From contig CAMBDW010000004.1 in the NCBI GenBank assembly GCA_945865535.1, forward strand, positions 1-64,000: a stretch of DNA of 64,000 nucleotides, in the 5' to 3' direction. Below, piece after piece: positions 25,718-35,913 of the stretch (the first letter of the stretch is position 1; each line of letters starts with the position of its first letter). Below the pieces are notes generated by a model. The model worked only from the letters and a program-made list of their open reading frames with translations, did not search any database and was not told where the DNA came from. The translations under genes and the position numbers were made by a program. The stretch comes from Chryseobacterium gleum (lineage in GTDB: Bacteria > Bacteroidota > Bacteroidia > Flavobacteriales > BACL11).

Positions 25718-26989
25718 TTAATAATTATATTTTCCTTCCCAAAGATTTTTTAATCCCTCTCTAAACCCATTTTCTTTGCTATTATTAGAAGGGTTGTAAA
25801 AAGTGTTTCCACTGATTTCATTAGGTAAAAATTCTTGGTTGTCAGTAGGTTTATTGTGTGAATATAGGTAATCCTTGCCGTAACCTAATTCTTTCATTAG
25901 TTTGGTAGGGGAATTGCGTAAATGCAAGGGAACAGATAAATTCCCGCTATTTCTTACCTCTTCTTGCGCCTGATTAATTGCCAGATAGGAAGAATTACTT
26001 TTGCTAGAACAAGCTAAATAAATAACAGTTTGTGACAGTGTAATTCTAGACTCCGGATAGCCAATTACATTTACTGCTTGAAAGCAATTATTGGCTATTA
26101 TTAAGGCTGTCGGGTTGGCATTTCCTATGTCTTCTGAGGCTAAAATTAAAAGTCTTCTGGCAATAAATTTAACATCTTCTCCACCTTCAATCATTCTAGC
26201 AAGCCAATAAACGGCTCCATTTGGATCGCTTCCTCTTATGGATTTAATAAATGCAGAAATAATATCGTAATGTTGTTCGCCATTTTTATCATAACGCACT
26301 ATATTTTGTTGTGCTGCTTCCACTACTAAATCATTAGTAATTACAATTTCTTTTTCATCTATTGAGCTAACAACAAGCTCTAGAATATTAAGTAGTTTTC
26401 TAGCATCTCCTGCTGAAATTTGGATTAAAGATTCCGTTTCTTTCAGGGTGATTTTTAGTTTACGTAAAACTTCATCATGATTTAATGCTCTTTCTAGTAA
26501 TTCTTGTAAATCATCTTTAGATAATGATTCCAAAATATATACTTGAGAGCGAGAAAGCAGGGCAGATATAACTTCAAAAGAAGGATTTTCAGTAGTTGCT
26601 CCAATTAGTGTTATAACTCCTTTCTCAACAGCTCCCAATAAGGAATCTTGTTGGGCTTTACTAAACCTATGAATTTCATCAATAAATAGAATTGGAATAT
26701 TTTTTCCAAATAAACCCAATGAAGAAGCTTTTTCTATTACTTCACGCACATCTTTAACACCAGAATTAACTGCCGATAAAGTATAAAAGGGTCTGTCTAA
26801 TTCTTGGGCGATTAAGTTGGATAAAGTAGTTTTTCCAACTCCTGGTGGTCCCCAAAATATCATGGAAGGGATCAGTTTATTGTTTATTGCTGTTTTAAGA
26901 GTACCTTTTTCCCCAATAAGATGTTTTTGACCGATTACTTCTGATAGTTTTCTAGGTCTAATTCGTTCGGCTAAAGGGATATTTTGCAT
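25718..26989 (-). CDS. rarA: Replication-associated recombination protein A
   Basis: AAA+ ATPase of the RarA/MgsA/WRNIP1 family acting at stalled replication forks. Walker A is [13 protein letters not shown] (from residue 46), Walker B is [18 protein letters not shown] (from 101), and sensor 1 is [11 protein letters not shown]. The C-terminal tetramerisation part has [29 protein letters not shown] and [22 protein letters not shown]. 423 residues is full length. The ATG is one base from the stop of the upstream NlpC/P60 gene. Confidence 0.95.
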   Translation of the reverse strand: MQNIPLAERIRPRKLSEVIGQKHLIGEKGTLKTAINNKLIPSMIFWGPPGVGKTTLSNLIAQELDRPFYTLSAVNSGVKDVREVIEKASSLGLFGKNIPILFIDEIHRFSKAQQDSLLGAVEKGVITLIGATTENPSFEVISALLSRSQVYILESLSKDDLQELLERALNHDEVLRKLKITLKETESLIQISAGDARKLLNILELVVSSIDEKEIVITNDLVVEAAQQNIVRYDKNGEQHYDIISAFIKSIRGSDPNGAVYWLARMIEGGEDVKFIARRLLILASEDIGNANPTALIIANNCFQAVNVIGYPESRITLSQTVIYLACSSKSNSSYLAINQAQEEVRNSGNLSVPLHLRNSPTKLMKELGYGKDYLYSHNKPTDNQEFLPNEISGNTFYNPSNNSKENGFREGLKNLWEGKYNY

Positions 26990-26990
26990 C

Positions 26991-27755
26991 TTAACAAATG
27001 CTTTTTATCAGTCTTAATTTATGAGTGTGATTGCCTAATTCCGTGTTAAATATTCCTTGTTGATCAATTCTATCAATTCTTACTTTTCCTGATGCGTGTA
27101 TGATATGATTATCTTCTAAAATTATTCCAACATGAATAACTTTTCCTTCTTCATTATCAAAAAATGCTAAATCTCCAGGCTCACTTTCCTCCACAAAACT
27201 AAGAGTAGTTCCAACTTTGGCTTGTTGATAAGCATCTCTAGGTAAATTAATTCCTTGCAAGCGGTACACCATTTGAGTCAAACCGGAGCAGTCAATACCT
27301 AGTGGAGAGCGACCTCCCCATAAATAAGGCGCATTTAAATAGATTAAAGCATTTTCGATTAATTTTTCTTTACTCACAAAACCAGGAGTTGTAAGCCCAT
27401 CAAATTGATACATTTCATTATTTATAAGGGCGTGTCCGCTTTTATAAAAAGGTAAAATACTTCCCATAACTATGGGTAGATGCTGGTCTTTGGTGATAAT
27501 GTCTAAAATATCCGTAGTGATTGTTGATACATCTTTGTCCAATTGCTTGTAATCTTCTTCCGGAATTTCGATCCATTGTTTGTTAGAAATCCAACCTTCA
27601 TAACTGTCGTGTGCTAAGCGAATTCTACTCCATTTTTTTCGAATCTCCAAAACTTTAAAATGCTCTCCAAATAATATTTGATTCACCATTTCTGTTTGGT
27701 CAGCAGCCTCACTGCGCATAGGAACGATTGAAAGATTAGAAATTCCGTATTGCAT
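26991..27755 (-). CDS. NlpC/P60 family cysteine peptidase with SH3-like N-terminus
   Basis: Likely cleaves peptide stems of peptidoglycan. The C-terminal NlpC/P60 domain has the nucleophile in GIDCSGLTQMVYRL (Cys156), the histidine in KVIHVGIILED (His208) and the third polar residue in IIHASG (His220), with PGDLAFF before them. The N-terminal 125 residues look like one or two SH3b domains (VLEIRKKWSRIRLAHDSYEGW). No signal peptide is visible, as in the cytoplasmic or non-classically exported family members of Bacteroidota. It overlaps the thiolase gene upstream by one base. Confidence 0.88.
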   Translation of the reverse strand: MQYGISNLSIVPMRSEAADQTEMVNQILFGEHFKVLEIRKKWSRIRLAHDSYEGWISNKQWIEIPEEDYKQLDKDVSTITTDILDIITKDQHLPIVMGSILPFYKSGHALINNEMYQFDGLTTPGFVSKEKLIENALIYLNAPYLWGGRSPLGIDCSGLTQMVYRLQGINLPRDAYQQAKVGTTLSFVEESEPGDLAFFDNEEGKVIHVGIILEDNHIIHASGKVRIDRIDQQGIFNTELGNHTHKLRLIKSIC

Positions 27756-28933
27756 TATATCAATTCAATTACCATTGCAGAGGCACCTCCGCCACCATTA
27801 CAAATTCCAGCAGCACCAATTTTAGCTCCATTCTGTTTTAGTACATTTATTAAAGTAACAATAATTCTAGAACCAGAACTACCAAGAGGATGTCCTAAAG
27901 AAACAGCACCTCCATTTACATTAACTTTATTGGCATCTAAACCTAAAATTTTAATATTTGCCAGTCCTACTACTGAAAAGGCTTCATTTAATTCATAATA
28001 ATCAATATCATTACTAGTAAGGCCTGCTTTAGCTATAGCAATTGGTAAGGCTTTTGATGGAGCAGTTGTAAACCATTCTGGTTCCTGTGCTGCATCTGCA
28101 TAACTTCTAATTTTTGCAATTGGGGTGATGTTCAATGCTGTAGCTTTATCTGCACTCATTAAGACAAGGGCAGAAGCTCCATCATTAAGTGTAGAGGCAT
28201 TTGCTGCTGTAATAGTACCCTCTTTATCAAATACTGGTCTTAAGCTAGCAATTTTGTCTAGTTTTACATTCTTGTATTCTTCATCTTCTGAAATGATTAA
28301 AGCATCCCCTTTTATTTGAGGAACTGCAACTGGAGTTACTTCATCTGCAAATTTACCTGTAGCCCATGAGTTAGTACTTCTATTGTAAGATTCTATAGCA
28401 AAAGCATCTTGCTCTTGACGGCTAAATTGCATTTCCTTTGCGCAAATTTCAGCACAAACACCCATATGAACATTGCTGTAAACATCCGTTAAACCGTCTT
28501 TTACCATGCCATCTAAAAGCTTCATATCACCTAATTTTTGTCCAGTTCTACCTTGGGCAAAATAATGCGGTACATTTGACATATTTTCCATTCCACCAGC
28601 AATTACAACATCATTATCACCACACATAATTGTTTGTGCGGCAATCATAATTGATTTCATCCCTGATGCACATACTTTATTTATTGTGGTACAGGGCACA
28701 TCATTTGAAATTCCTGCAAAAATAGCCGCTTGCCTAGCCGGGGCTTGTCCTAAATTTGCTTGTAAGACATTTCCCATAAAGACTTCATCAATTATTTTAC
28801 AATCAATTCCAGCTTTTTCAATGGCACCTTTAATAGCAGCAGCTCCTAATTTAGTTGCCGATATTGATGATAAACAACCTCCAAAACTTCCAATTGGAGT
28901 GCGTACTGCCGATACAATTACTACTTCTTTCAT
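27755..28933 (-). CDS. Acetyl-CoA C-acetyltransferase (thiolase)
   Basis: Makes or cleaves acetoacetyl-CoA. It has the acyl-accepting Cys88 in [11 protein letters not shown], His348 in [10 protein letters not shown], and the second catalytic Cys378 in [21 protein letters not shown] and NEAFSVVGL are also typical. 392 residues is full length. It is not in the paa operon but separated from it by the PgpH-like gene, so a general role in acetyl-CoA metabolism is more likely than ring catabolism. An approximate TAnnTTTG box (one mismatch) lies about 32 bases before the ATG. Confidence 0.92.
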   Translation of the reverse strand: MKEVVIVSAVRTPIGSFGGCLSSISATKLGAAAIKGAIEKAGIDCKIIDEVFMGNVLQANLGQAPARQAAIFAGISNDVPCTTINKVCASGMKSIMIAAQTIMCGDNDVVIAGGMENMSNVPHYFAQGRTGQKLGDMKLLDGMVKDGLTDVYSNVHMGVCAEICAKEMQFSRQEQDAFAIESYNRSTNSWATGKFADEVTPVAVPQIKGDALIISEDEEYKNVKLDKIASLRPVFDKEGTITAANASTLNDGASALVLMSADKATALNITPIAKIRSYADAAQEPEWFTTAPSKALPIAIAKAGLTSNDIDYYELNEAFSVVGLANIKILGLDANKVNVNGGAVSLGHPLGSSGSRIIVTLINVLKQNGAKIGAAGICNGGGGASAMVIELI

Positions 28934-28986
28934 TCTATAAATACTTTAAGATTTTTAATATGGGGCGAATTTAGTTAAATTATAGT

Positions 28987-28994
28987 TATTTTCG
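28987..28994 (+). promoter_or_regulatory. Possible -7 box for the PgpH-like gene
   Basis: TATTTTCG matches TAnnTTTG with one mismatch and ends 21 bases before the ATG at 29016, the same spacing as several better boxes in this window. Confidence 0.3.
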
Positions 28995-29015
28995 CTATTG
29001 ATATTAAAGCTAATA

Positions 29016-31061
29016 ATGAAGAATATTTTATCTAAATTTAGAGATAGTAATGAGCCAAATTTTAGATTATTCTTATTTGTTTTAACACTTGTTTTTATTT
29101 TATTTCTTTTTCCTAGACAAACAAAATTTAAGTACGAATTTACTAAAGGAAAACCATGGCTACATGAGTCAATTATTACTCCTTTTGATTTTTCTATTTT
29201 AAAATCAAATAATGAATTAAGCAAAGAGCGTGAAATTGTAGCATCTCAGCATTTACCCATTTATAATTATTCAGAAACTATCTTTGAGATTAAAGCGGAA
29301 GATTTTACAAATGATTTTGAAACAAAATGGGTTTCAAAACATGGTAAGTTAGCAAGTTCTCAAAAGAATAAGCTAGTGAATTTTGGCTATAATTATCTTA
29401 AGGATATTTATTCAAAGGGTATTATTCAGTTAAATAATAGTTCTGATTTTCAAGATTTTAGTCAAGTTTTACTAAAGTCAGAATCATTAGCTCAAAGGCG
29501 AGATATTTCCGATTTTTATACTGTAAATTCTGCGGCTAATAAGATTCAACAATTATCTGGCACAGAATATAAATTTTTAGTGCCTCTTTTATTAGCAGCT
29601 ATCGAGCAAAATATTCTTTTTGATAAGTTAGCTACTGATGAGTTATTAAGCAGTGAATTATCAAATATCAGTACTACAAAAGGGTTAGTTGTATCAGGTC
29701 AGGTAATCATTAATAAGGGGGAGTTGGTAGATGCTCAGAAGTACCAAGTATTACTCAGTTTAAAGCAAAAATATGAAGGGGCGGTATGGGAGAAAAGCTC
29801 TTATCTGCTAGTTCTTTTTGGACAATTTATATTGGTAGGGATTTCATTATTAATGCTTTGGTTATTTTTAAGACAATATAGAAATAGAATATTAGAAAAT
29901 ACAACAAAGATGAGTTTGATATTATCTTTAGTTGTGATTATGGTTCTTATGTCTTCAATTGTTTTATCATTAGCTGTTGATTGGATTTATTGTATTCCTT
30001 TTTGTATCTTGCCTATAGTTCTTAAAGCATTTTTTGATAAAAGAGTTGCTTTATTTGTACATCTGATTACAATTCTGATTATTGGTTTTATTATGCCCAA
30101 TGGATTTGAGTTCGTGTTTTTACAATTAATAGCTGGTATTATCTCTATTCTTACCGTAATTAAGATGTATAAAAGGGCACAGTTATTCATGTCGGTTATT
30201 AAAGTTATGGGGGTGTATTTGTTACTTTATATTGCTCTATCCATTACACATGATGCTTCTTTCTCTGGAATACAAGGGCTAAAATTATTGCAATTTACCA
30301 TTAGCGGTGCGCTTACCATTTTTGCCTATCCTATAGTTTTTTTATTTGAAAAGATTTTTTCTTTAGTATCGGATGTTTCTTTATTAGAATTAACAGATAC
30401 CAATAGCCCCTTAATTAGAAGATTATCTGATGAAGCTCCAGGAACTTTCCAACATTCTTTACAAGTTGCTAATTTGGCTGAAATGGGAGCTCTTGAAGTT
30501 GGTGCTAATGCTTTATTGATTCGAGCTGGAGCCATTTACCATGATATTGGTAAACTCAAAAATCCTAGGTATTTTATCGAGAATCAAAGTAGTAATTTTA
30601 ATCCTCATGATGATATTGAATTTGATAAAAGCGCATCAATAATAATTAATCATGTATTTGATGGAATAGAAATTGCCAAAGAAAATAAGCTTCCTGATGA
30701 ATTAATTGATTTTATAAGAACGCATCATGGCACAACTACTGTTGAGTATTTTTACAAGCAATATATTACTAACTTTCCAGATGAAGAATTAGATAGAAAG
30801 GATTTTACTTATCCTGGACCAAAACCTTTTTCAAAGGAAACGGCTATACTTATGATGGCAGATTCAACAGAAGCAGCTGCAAGAAGTATAAAAAATCCCA
30901 CAGCTGAGAATATCGATAATCTGGTTGAGAGTGTGATTAACAAGCAACTTAATGAAGATCAATTTTCAGATGCAGATATTACCTTAAGGGAAATTACAAA
31001 ATTGAAAAATCTCTTTAAAAAGAAACTTGTAAATATTCACCATCAAAGGATTGAATATTAA
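29016..31061 (+). CDS. 7TM-HD (PgpH-like) phosphohydrolase, probable c-di-AMP phosphodiesterase
   Basis: A membrane protein with one N-terminal helix (LFLFVLTLVFILFLF), an extracytoplasmic 7TMR-HDED domain, about seven membrane helices and a cytoplasmic HD domain. The HD signature is visible as TFQHSLQVANLAE (His480), IYHDIGKLKNP (His509, Asp510), and later FIRTHHGT and MMADSTEAAARS. PgpH of Listeria, with this architecture, degrades cyclic di-AMP; the same function here is inference. I chose ATG 29016 over a TTG 18 bases earlier. It converges with the E1 dehydrogenase gene, overlapping by 4 bases. Confidence 0.85.
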   Translation: MKNILSKFRDSNEPNFRLFLFVLTLVFILFLFPRQTKFKYEFTKGKPWLHESIITPFDFSILKSNNELSKEREIVASQHLPIYNYSETIFEIKAEDFTNDFETKWVSKHGKLASSQKNKLVNFGYNYLKDIYSKGIIQLNNSSDFQDFSQVLLKSESLAQRRDISDFYTVNSAANKIQQLSGTEYKFLVPLLLAAIEQNILFDKLATDELLSSELSNISTTKGLVVSGQVIINKGELVDAQKYQVLLSLKQKYEGAVWEKSSYLLVLFGQFILVGISLLMLWLFLRQYRNRILENTTKMSLILSLVVIMVLMSSIVLSLAVDWIYCIPFCILPIVLKAFFDKRVALFVHLITILIIGFIMPNGFEFVFLQLIAGIISILTVIKMYKRAQLFMSVIKVMGVYLLLYIALSITHDASFSGIQGLKLLQFTISGALTIFAYPIVFLFEKIFSLVSDVSLLELTDTNSPLIRRLSDEAPGTFQHSLQVANLAEMGALEVGANALLIRAGAIYHDIGKLKNPRYFIENQSSNFNPHDDIEFDKSASIIINHVFDGIEIAKENKLPDELIDFIRTHHGTTTVEYFYKQYITNFPDEELDRKDFTYPGPKPFSKETAILMMADSTEAAARSIKNPTAENIDNLVESVINKQLNEDQFSDADITLREITKLKNLFKKKLVNIHHQRIEY

Positions 31062-33106
31062 TAGGCTAAAATCTCTCTAATTTTAGTGCTTACTTTTTCT
31101 GCATTTGGTAGCATTGTTGCTTCCAAAGTAGCATTTAAAGGTATTGCAGGTAAATTTTTAGAACCCATAACAAAAACGGGCGCATCTAAATTGCTAAAAC
31201 AATTTTCTTGAATTCTTCCTGATAGGGCCTGTGCAAAAGAGTGGTGATATGGTTCTTCAGTAAGGACTAAGCATTTTCCGTGCTTATTTACTCTCTCAAA
31301 AATTAATTCCTCATCAATAGGATTGATTGTTCTTAAATCTATAATTTCTACTTTTCCTTGATGATTTTTTGCTGCATTTAGAGCCCAGTAAACTCCCATT
31401 CCATATGTAATGATGCAGATAGTGTTATCACAATTATCACTTTCTAAAGCAATTCTTGCCTTACCAAATGGAATAATATAATCTTTTGAAGGTTCTATAG
31501 TCTTTGCTTCCATAGTTCCTTTTATTTTACTCCAGTAAAGTCCTTTATGCTCTAAAATAATAACAGGATTAGGATCATAATAAGCAGCCTTGATTAATCC
31601 TTTTAGATCAGCACCATTTGAGGGATAAGCAATTTTTATTCCTTTAATCTGAGCCAAAACAGACTCCACAGAAGATGAGTGATAAGGACCTCCACTTCCA
31701 TAAGCTCCAATTGGCACACGGATAATACAGCTCACAGGCCATTTTCCATTAGACAGATAATTAGAACGACTTACTTCTGTAAAAAGCTGATTAAGTCCTG
31801 GCCAAATATAATCTGCAAATTGTACTTCAACAATAGGTTTTAATCCTACAGCTGACATACCCACTGTACTGCCAATTATGAATGCTTCTTGAATAGGAGT
31901 ATTGAACACTCTATTATCTCCAAAAGTGTCAGCTAGTGTTGCTGCTTCACGAAAAACACCACCTAATCTTTTACCAACATCTTGTCCATACAATAAGCAT
32001 TCAGGATGCTCAGACATCAATTCTTTTATAGCAAATAGGCCAGAGTCAACCATTAGAGTAGCCTCTTTATTTTTTGGTGCTCTTTCTCCTTTTTCTTGTA
32101 AAATTGAAGTAGGAGCAAAATCATGTGTAAATAAATCTTCAGGTTTTGGATCTTCTGCTAAAAGTGCTTTTTTATAATCCGTTTCAACAATTTGTTTGGC
32201 TATTTGCTCAATTTCCAGTATTTCTGTTTGAGCAAAACCATTTTTTAACAGCTCTGCTTTGAGTTTTGGTAAAGGATCTCTACTTTTTGCTTCCTCTAAA
32301 TCATCTCTGTACCATTCCATTCGAACCCCTGAAGTATGATGATTAAGAAGTGGCACTTTTGCATGTACTAAAATAGGAGTTCTTTGCTCTCTTATCTCTT
32401 CAAATGCTTTTTTTATACATGTATAAGATGCTGAAAAATCAGTACCATCAATAGTGTACGTTTTAAGTCCAAAACCTTTTGCGTAATGGGTGGCATCAAC
32501 TGCTCTTGTTTCAGAGGCATGAGCCGATATATCCCATTCATTATCTTGTACTAAATACAAAATTGGTAATTTTTTAAGTACTGCCATTTGAAAGGCTTCC
32601 GCTACTTCTCCCTCAGTAATTGCAGCATCTCCAAGAGAACAAACAACTATTGGTTCTTCTCCTTTTTTAGGCTTTGTTATTTTTTCTTTTTCTTGATATT
32701 GAATCCCCATTGCAACTCCTGTTGTAGGTATTGCTTGCATACCGGTTGCAGAAGATTGATGTGGAATTTTTGGAAATCCTTCTCTTTTTAAAGAAGGGTG
32801 GGAGTAATAGGTTCTTCCCCCTGAAAAAGGATCGTCTTTTTTACATAAAAGTTGGAGCATTAATTCATAAGGAGTCAGTCCAATAGCTAAAAGCATGGCA
32901 TCATCTCTGTAGTAAGGAGCTGCCCAATCATTCTTAGTGAGTTGCAAGCCAACTGCTAATTGAATAGCTTCATGTCCTTTGGATGTTGCATGTACATATT
33001 TAGAAGTAACTTCTTTGTTCTCTTCATAAAGATCACTTAAAGCACGAGCTGTGCACATTAAGGAATATGCTTTTTTGTATGTATCTTTAGAGAGATTTTT
33101 ACTCAT
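31058..33106 (-). CDS. 2-oxoacid dehydrogenase E1 component, alpha/beta fusion
   Basis: Thiamine-diphosphate-dependent decarboxylating subunit, most like branched-chain 2-oxoacid (2-oxoisovalerate) dehydrogenase, with alpha and beta parts in one chain as is common in Bacteroidota. The alpha part (about residues 1-330) has the TPP motif GDAAITEGEVAEAFQMA with VQDNEWDIS, and RMEWYRDD. The beta part (from about 350) has LYGQDVGKRLGGVF, PIQEAFIIGSTVGMSAVG, GAYGSGGPYHSSSVES and DLRTINPIDEE. Its ATG overlaps the crotonase gene stop by one base, so it is at the distal end of the paa run. No E2 or E3 gene is in the window. Confidence 0.88.
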   Translation of the reverse strand: MSKNLSKDTYKKAYSLMCTARALSDLYEENKEVTSKYVHATSKGHEAIQLAVGLQLTKNDWAAPYYRDDAMLLAIGLTPYELMLQLLCKKDDPFSGGRTYYSHPSLKREGFPKIPHQSSATGMQAIPTTGVAMGIQYQEKEKITKPKKGEEPIVVCSLGDAAITEGEVAEAFQMAVLKKLPILYLVQDNEWDISAHASETRAVDATHYAKGFGLKTYTIDGTDFSASYTCIKKAFEEIREQRTPILVHAKVPLLNHHTSGVRMEWYRDDLEEAKSRDPLPKLKAELLKNGFAQTEILEIEQIAKQIVETDYKKALLAEDPKPEDLFTHDFAPTSILQEKGERAPKNKEATLMVDSGLFAIKELMSEHPECLLYGQDVGKRLGGVFREAATLADTFGDNRVFNTPIQEAFIIGSTVGMSAVGLKPIVEVQFADYIWPGLNQLFTEVSRSNYLSNGKWPVSCIIRVPIGAYGSGGPYHSSSVESVLAQIKGIKIAYPSNGADLKGLIKAAYYDPNPVIILEHKGLYWSKIKGTMEAKTIEPSKDYIIPFGKARIALESDNCDNTICIITYGMGVYWALNAAKNHQGKVEIIDLRTINPIDEELIFERVNKHGKCLVLTEEPYHHSFAQALSGRIQENCFSNLDAPVFVMGSKNLPAIPLNATLEATMLPNAEKVSTKIREILAY

Positions 33107-33867
33107 TATTTTGCTTTAAACTTTGCTATAGCATTTTTAGTAAAATCAGATAAAACCAATTTTCCACTACTTGTAGCTCTTTCCATTAAAAGTTCGTCCC
33201 AATGATCAGTTCCTTGCCACATTATTTTCTTTAAACCCTCCATTGCTTCAGGATTTGAAGAGGAAAGGGTAGTAGCTAATTTTTCAATTCCAATATCCAT
33301 TTCCGCTATTGTATCAAATACTTCAGTGTAAAGCCCTTTTTCTCTTGCCCAAGAAGCCTCAAACCATTTAGTGGCATTTATAGTCATTGCAGAAAAAGCA
33401 GCAGTTCCTATTTTACGCTCAACAGCAGGGCCAACTACAAAAGGACCAATTCCAATGGCAAGTTCAGATAATTTAGCTCCTGCAAATTGGGTAGCAAAGC
33501 AATAATCTGTTGCAGCTGCCATACCAACACCACCACCAACTGCTTTACCTTGTACACGTCCAATAATAAATTTAGGGCATTTACGAGCTGCATTTATCAC
33601 ATTGGCAAAACCAGAGAAGAATTGTTTACCAGAGGCTTCATTATTAATTGCTACTAACTCATCAAAAGAAGCGCCTGCGCAAAATGCTTTATCACCAGCG
33701 CTTTTAAGTACGATTACTTTGATGGCATTATCTTTTCCCCCCTTTGTTATAGCATTGGCTAATTCTGCTAGTATAAGCCCAGGTAGGGAGTTAGATTGAT
33801 GATGAAAAAACTCAATAGTTCCTATTCCATTTTCGGTATTTAAATGTACATATTCTGTCATTTTCAT
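33106..33867 (-). CDS. Enoyl-CoA hydratase/isomerase (crotonase) family protein
   Basis: A 253-residue crotonase-fold enzyme; its place directly after paaZ suggests the PaaF-like hydratase step or an isomerase step. The oxyanion-hole blocks AFCAGASFDEL (residues 61-71) and GRVQGKAVGGGVGMAAATDY (103-122) are clear. The position of the first catalytic Glu of hydratases (usually GGGxE) is Gly115 here, while the second Glu is kept in KLSELAIGIGP (Glu135). One-Glu crotonases are often isomerases, so the PaaF label is not safe. It overlaps paaZ as ATGA and the E1 gene by one base. Confidence 0.8.
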   Translation of the reverse strand: MKMTEYVHLNTENGIGTIEFFHHQSNSLPGLILAELANAITKGGKDNAIKVIVLKSAGDKAFCAGASFDELVAINNEASGKQFFSGFANVINAARKCPKFIIGRVQGKAVGGGVGMAAATDYCFATQFAGAKLSELAIGIGPFVVGPAVERKIGTAAFSAMTINATKWFEASWAREKGLYTEVFDTIAEMDIGIEKLATTLSSSNPEAMEGLKKIMWQGTDHWDELLMERATSSGKLVLSDFTKNAIAKFKAK

Positions 33868-35912
33868 TTTTGGTTTAATTTTTTTACCATAGTTAAAATG
33901 GTGGCTAACATTACTGTGTCTCCCTCATCATCATATACATCTACCAAGAATTTTACAATTCCTTTTGCAATATCGCTATCCTCTCTCTTTTCTTGGCTTA
34001 TTTTTTCTTTTGCTGTAAAACGAACTCCAACTGTCATCCCTGGGTACACAGGTTTGGTAAACCGGCACTCATCAATCCCATAATTTAGTAATACCGGTCC
34101 TTTGGCAGGATCAACAAATAAACCAGCGGCTTTACTCAAAATGAAATAACCGTGTGCTACGCGCTCAGTAAATATGGTTCCATCCAAAGAATTTTCATCC
34201 ATATGAGCATAGAATTTATCGCCACTCAACTCGGCAAAAGCTTCAATATTATCCAATGTCACCAAATGTTTATCGGTAATTACGGTATCGCCAATTTCAA
34301 TTTCTTCAAAGTGTTTTCTAAAAATATGAGGCCCAGCAGTATTCTGAGCTCCACCCACTTGATACTGTTTAGTAAGTGCGGTAATTGTGGTAGGATGTCC
34401 TTGTATTGCAGTTCTTTGCAAATAATGTTTTATTCCTCTAACTCCACCCATTTCTTCACCACCACCTGCACGACCTGGCCCACCATGGGTAAGTAATGGC
34501 ATAGGAGAACCATGCCCTGTACTTTCCTTAGCACAAGCCTCATTAAGCACCAAAATTCTGCCGTGCATAGAGGCAGCTCCTAAAACAAATTCTTCAGCAA
34601 TTTTCATATCATTGGTGATGATAGAACAGACCAAAGAACCTTTGCCCATTCTAGAGAGCTCAATGGCTTCAGCTAGGGTTTTGTAAGGCAAAATAGTAGC
34701 AACAGGGCCGAAAGCTTCAATGTTATGACAATCGGTTTTATTAAAGGGATCATCATTTAAAAATAGGATAGGGGAGATAAAAGCTCCTTTATTTTTATCA
34801 GCACCTATCACTTCAAATTCTTCTAAACTTCCGTAAATTATTTCTTGAGTTTGAGCAAGTTGTTTTACTTTTTCAGTTACTTCTATTTTTTGCTGCTTTC
34901 CTGCTAAAGAGCCCATTCTTACTCCTTCAACTGCAGGGTCGCCAATAATGGTTTGTGAGAGCCTTTTTCCGAGTGCAATTTGGACGTCTTCTACTAATTT
35001 TTCAGGAACTATAATCCTACGAACTGCAGTGCATTTTTGGCCTGCTTTTACCGTAATTTCTTTTTGAACTTCTTTTATGAAAATATCAAACTCTGGAGTG
35101 CCAGGAACTGCATCTTCTCCAAGTACTGAGCAGTTAAGAGAGTCTGCCTCCATATTAAATGGAACTGCCTCTTGAATTAATCTTGGATGCGATTTTAACA
35201 CTTTGCCAGTGGAAGCACTTCCAGTAAAAGTAACTACATCTTCAGCAGTAACAGAGTCCAAAATGCCATTTGCACTACCACAAATGAGCTGCAAACTTGC
35301 TGGTGGTAAAATTTTAGAATCTACAATTTCACGCACCATCATCTCAGTAAGGAAACAAGTAAGAGTGGCCGGTTTTACAATAGAGGGAACTCCAGCCATT
35401 AAATTGACTGCAATTTTTTCAAGCATTCCCCAAATTGGAAAGTTAAAGGCGTTAATATGTATGGCAACTCCTTGTTTTGGAGTCATGATATGATGTCCAA
35501 TAAAAGTTCCGTTTTTAGATAGGGGAGCGGCATTTCCATCTATATGATAGGGTAGATCGGGGAAGTTTTTTCTTAAGGAGGCATTGGTAAAAATATTTCC
35601 AATTCCTCCTTCTATATCAATCCAAGAATCTAATTTTGTTGCTCCAGTTTGTGCACTTAAAGGATAAAATTTATTTTTTACATTATGCAAATGAAGTGCT
35701 AATGCTTTTAACATCAATCCTCTTTGTTGAAAAGTCATTTTTCTTAGAGCAGGCGACCCAACTTTACGAGCATAATCCATCATTTCAGCAAAATCCAATC
35801 CTTGTGAGGATGCTCTTCCTATTTCATTACCTGTAATAGCATTAAAAAGTGGTGTTCCTTCTCCATCACCTTTTATCCATTTTCCTAATGCGTAATTCTG
35901 GTAATGTATCAT
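33864..35912 (-). CDS. paaZ: Oxepin-CoA hydrolase / semialdehyde dehydrogenase PaaZ
   Basis: Bifunctional ring-opening enzyme of phenylacetate catabolism: the MaoC-like domain hydrolyses oxepin-CoA and the aldehyde dehydrogenase domain oxidises the resulting semialdehyde with NADP+. The N-terminal ALDH domain (about residues 1-520) shows INAFNFPIWGMLEKIA, TFTGSASTGKVL and the catalytic Cys294 in VKAGQKCTAVRR. The C-terminal MaoC/hotdog domain has FAELSGDKFYAHMDEN and VAHGYFILSKAAGL. I chose ATG 35912 (MIHYQNYALG), two codons after a TTG that would overlap the preceding LRR gene; the gap is then one base. Confidence 0.93.
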   Translation of the reverse strand: MIHYQNYALGKWIKGDGEGTPLFNAITGNEIGRASSQGLDFAEMMDYARKVGSPALRKMTFQQRGLMLKALALHLHNVKNKFYPLSAQTGATKLDSWIDIEGGIGNIFTNASLRKNFPDLPYHIDGNAAPLSKNGTFIGHHIMTPKQGVAIHINAFNFPIWGMLEKIAVNLMAGVPSIVKPATLTCFLTEMMVREIVDSKILPPASLQLICGSANGILDSVTAEDVVTFTGSASTGKVLKSHPRLIQEAVPFNMEADSLNCSVLGEDAVPGTPEFDIFIKEVQKEITVKAGQKCTAVRRIIVPEKLVEDVQIALGKRLSQTIIGDPAVEGVRMGSLAGKQQKIEVTEKVKQLAQTQEIIYGSLEEFEVIGADKNKGAFISPILFLNDDPFNKTDCHNIEAFGPVATILPYKTLAEAIELSRMGKGSLVCSIITNDMKIAEEFVLGAASMHGRILVLNEACAKESTGHGSPMPLLTHGGPGRAGGGEEMGGVRGIKHYLQRTAIQGHPTTITALTKQYQVGGAQNTAGPHIFRKHFEEIEIGDTVITDKHLVTLDNIEAFAELSGDKFYAHMDENSLDGTIFTERVAHGYFILSKAAGLFVDPAKGPVLLNYGIDECRFTKPVYPGMTVGVRFTAKEKISQEKREDSDIAKGIVKFLVDVYDDEGDTVMLATILTMVKKLNQK

Positions 35913-35913
35913 T

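Noticed and set aside
28125-28940. Several + strand frames of 60-85 codons opposite the thiolase gene
   Set aside because: They mirror the codon pattern of the thiolase on the other strand and have no start signals or family motifs.
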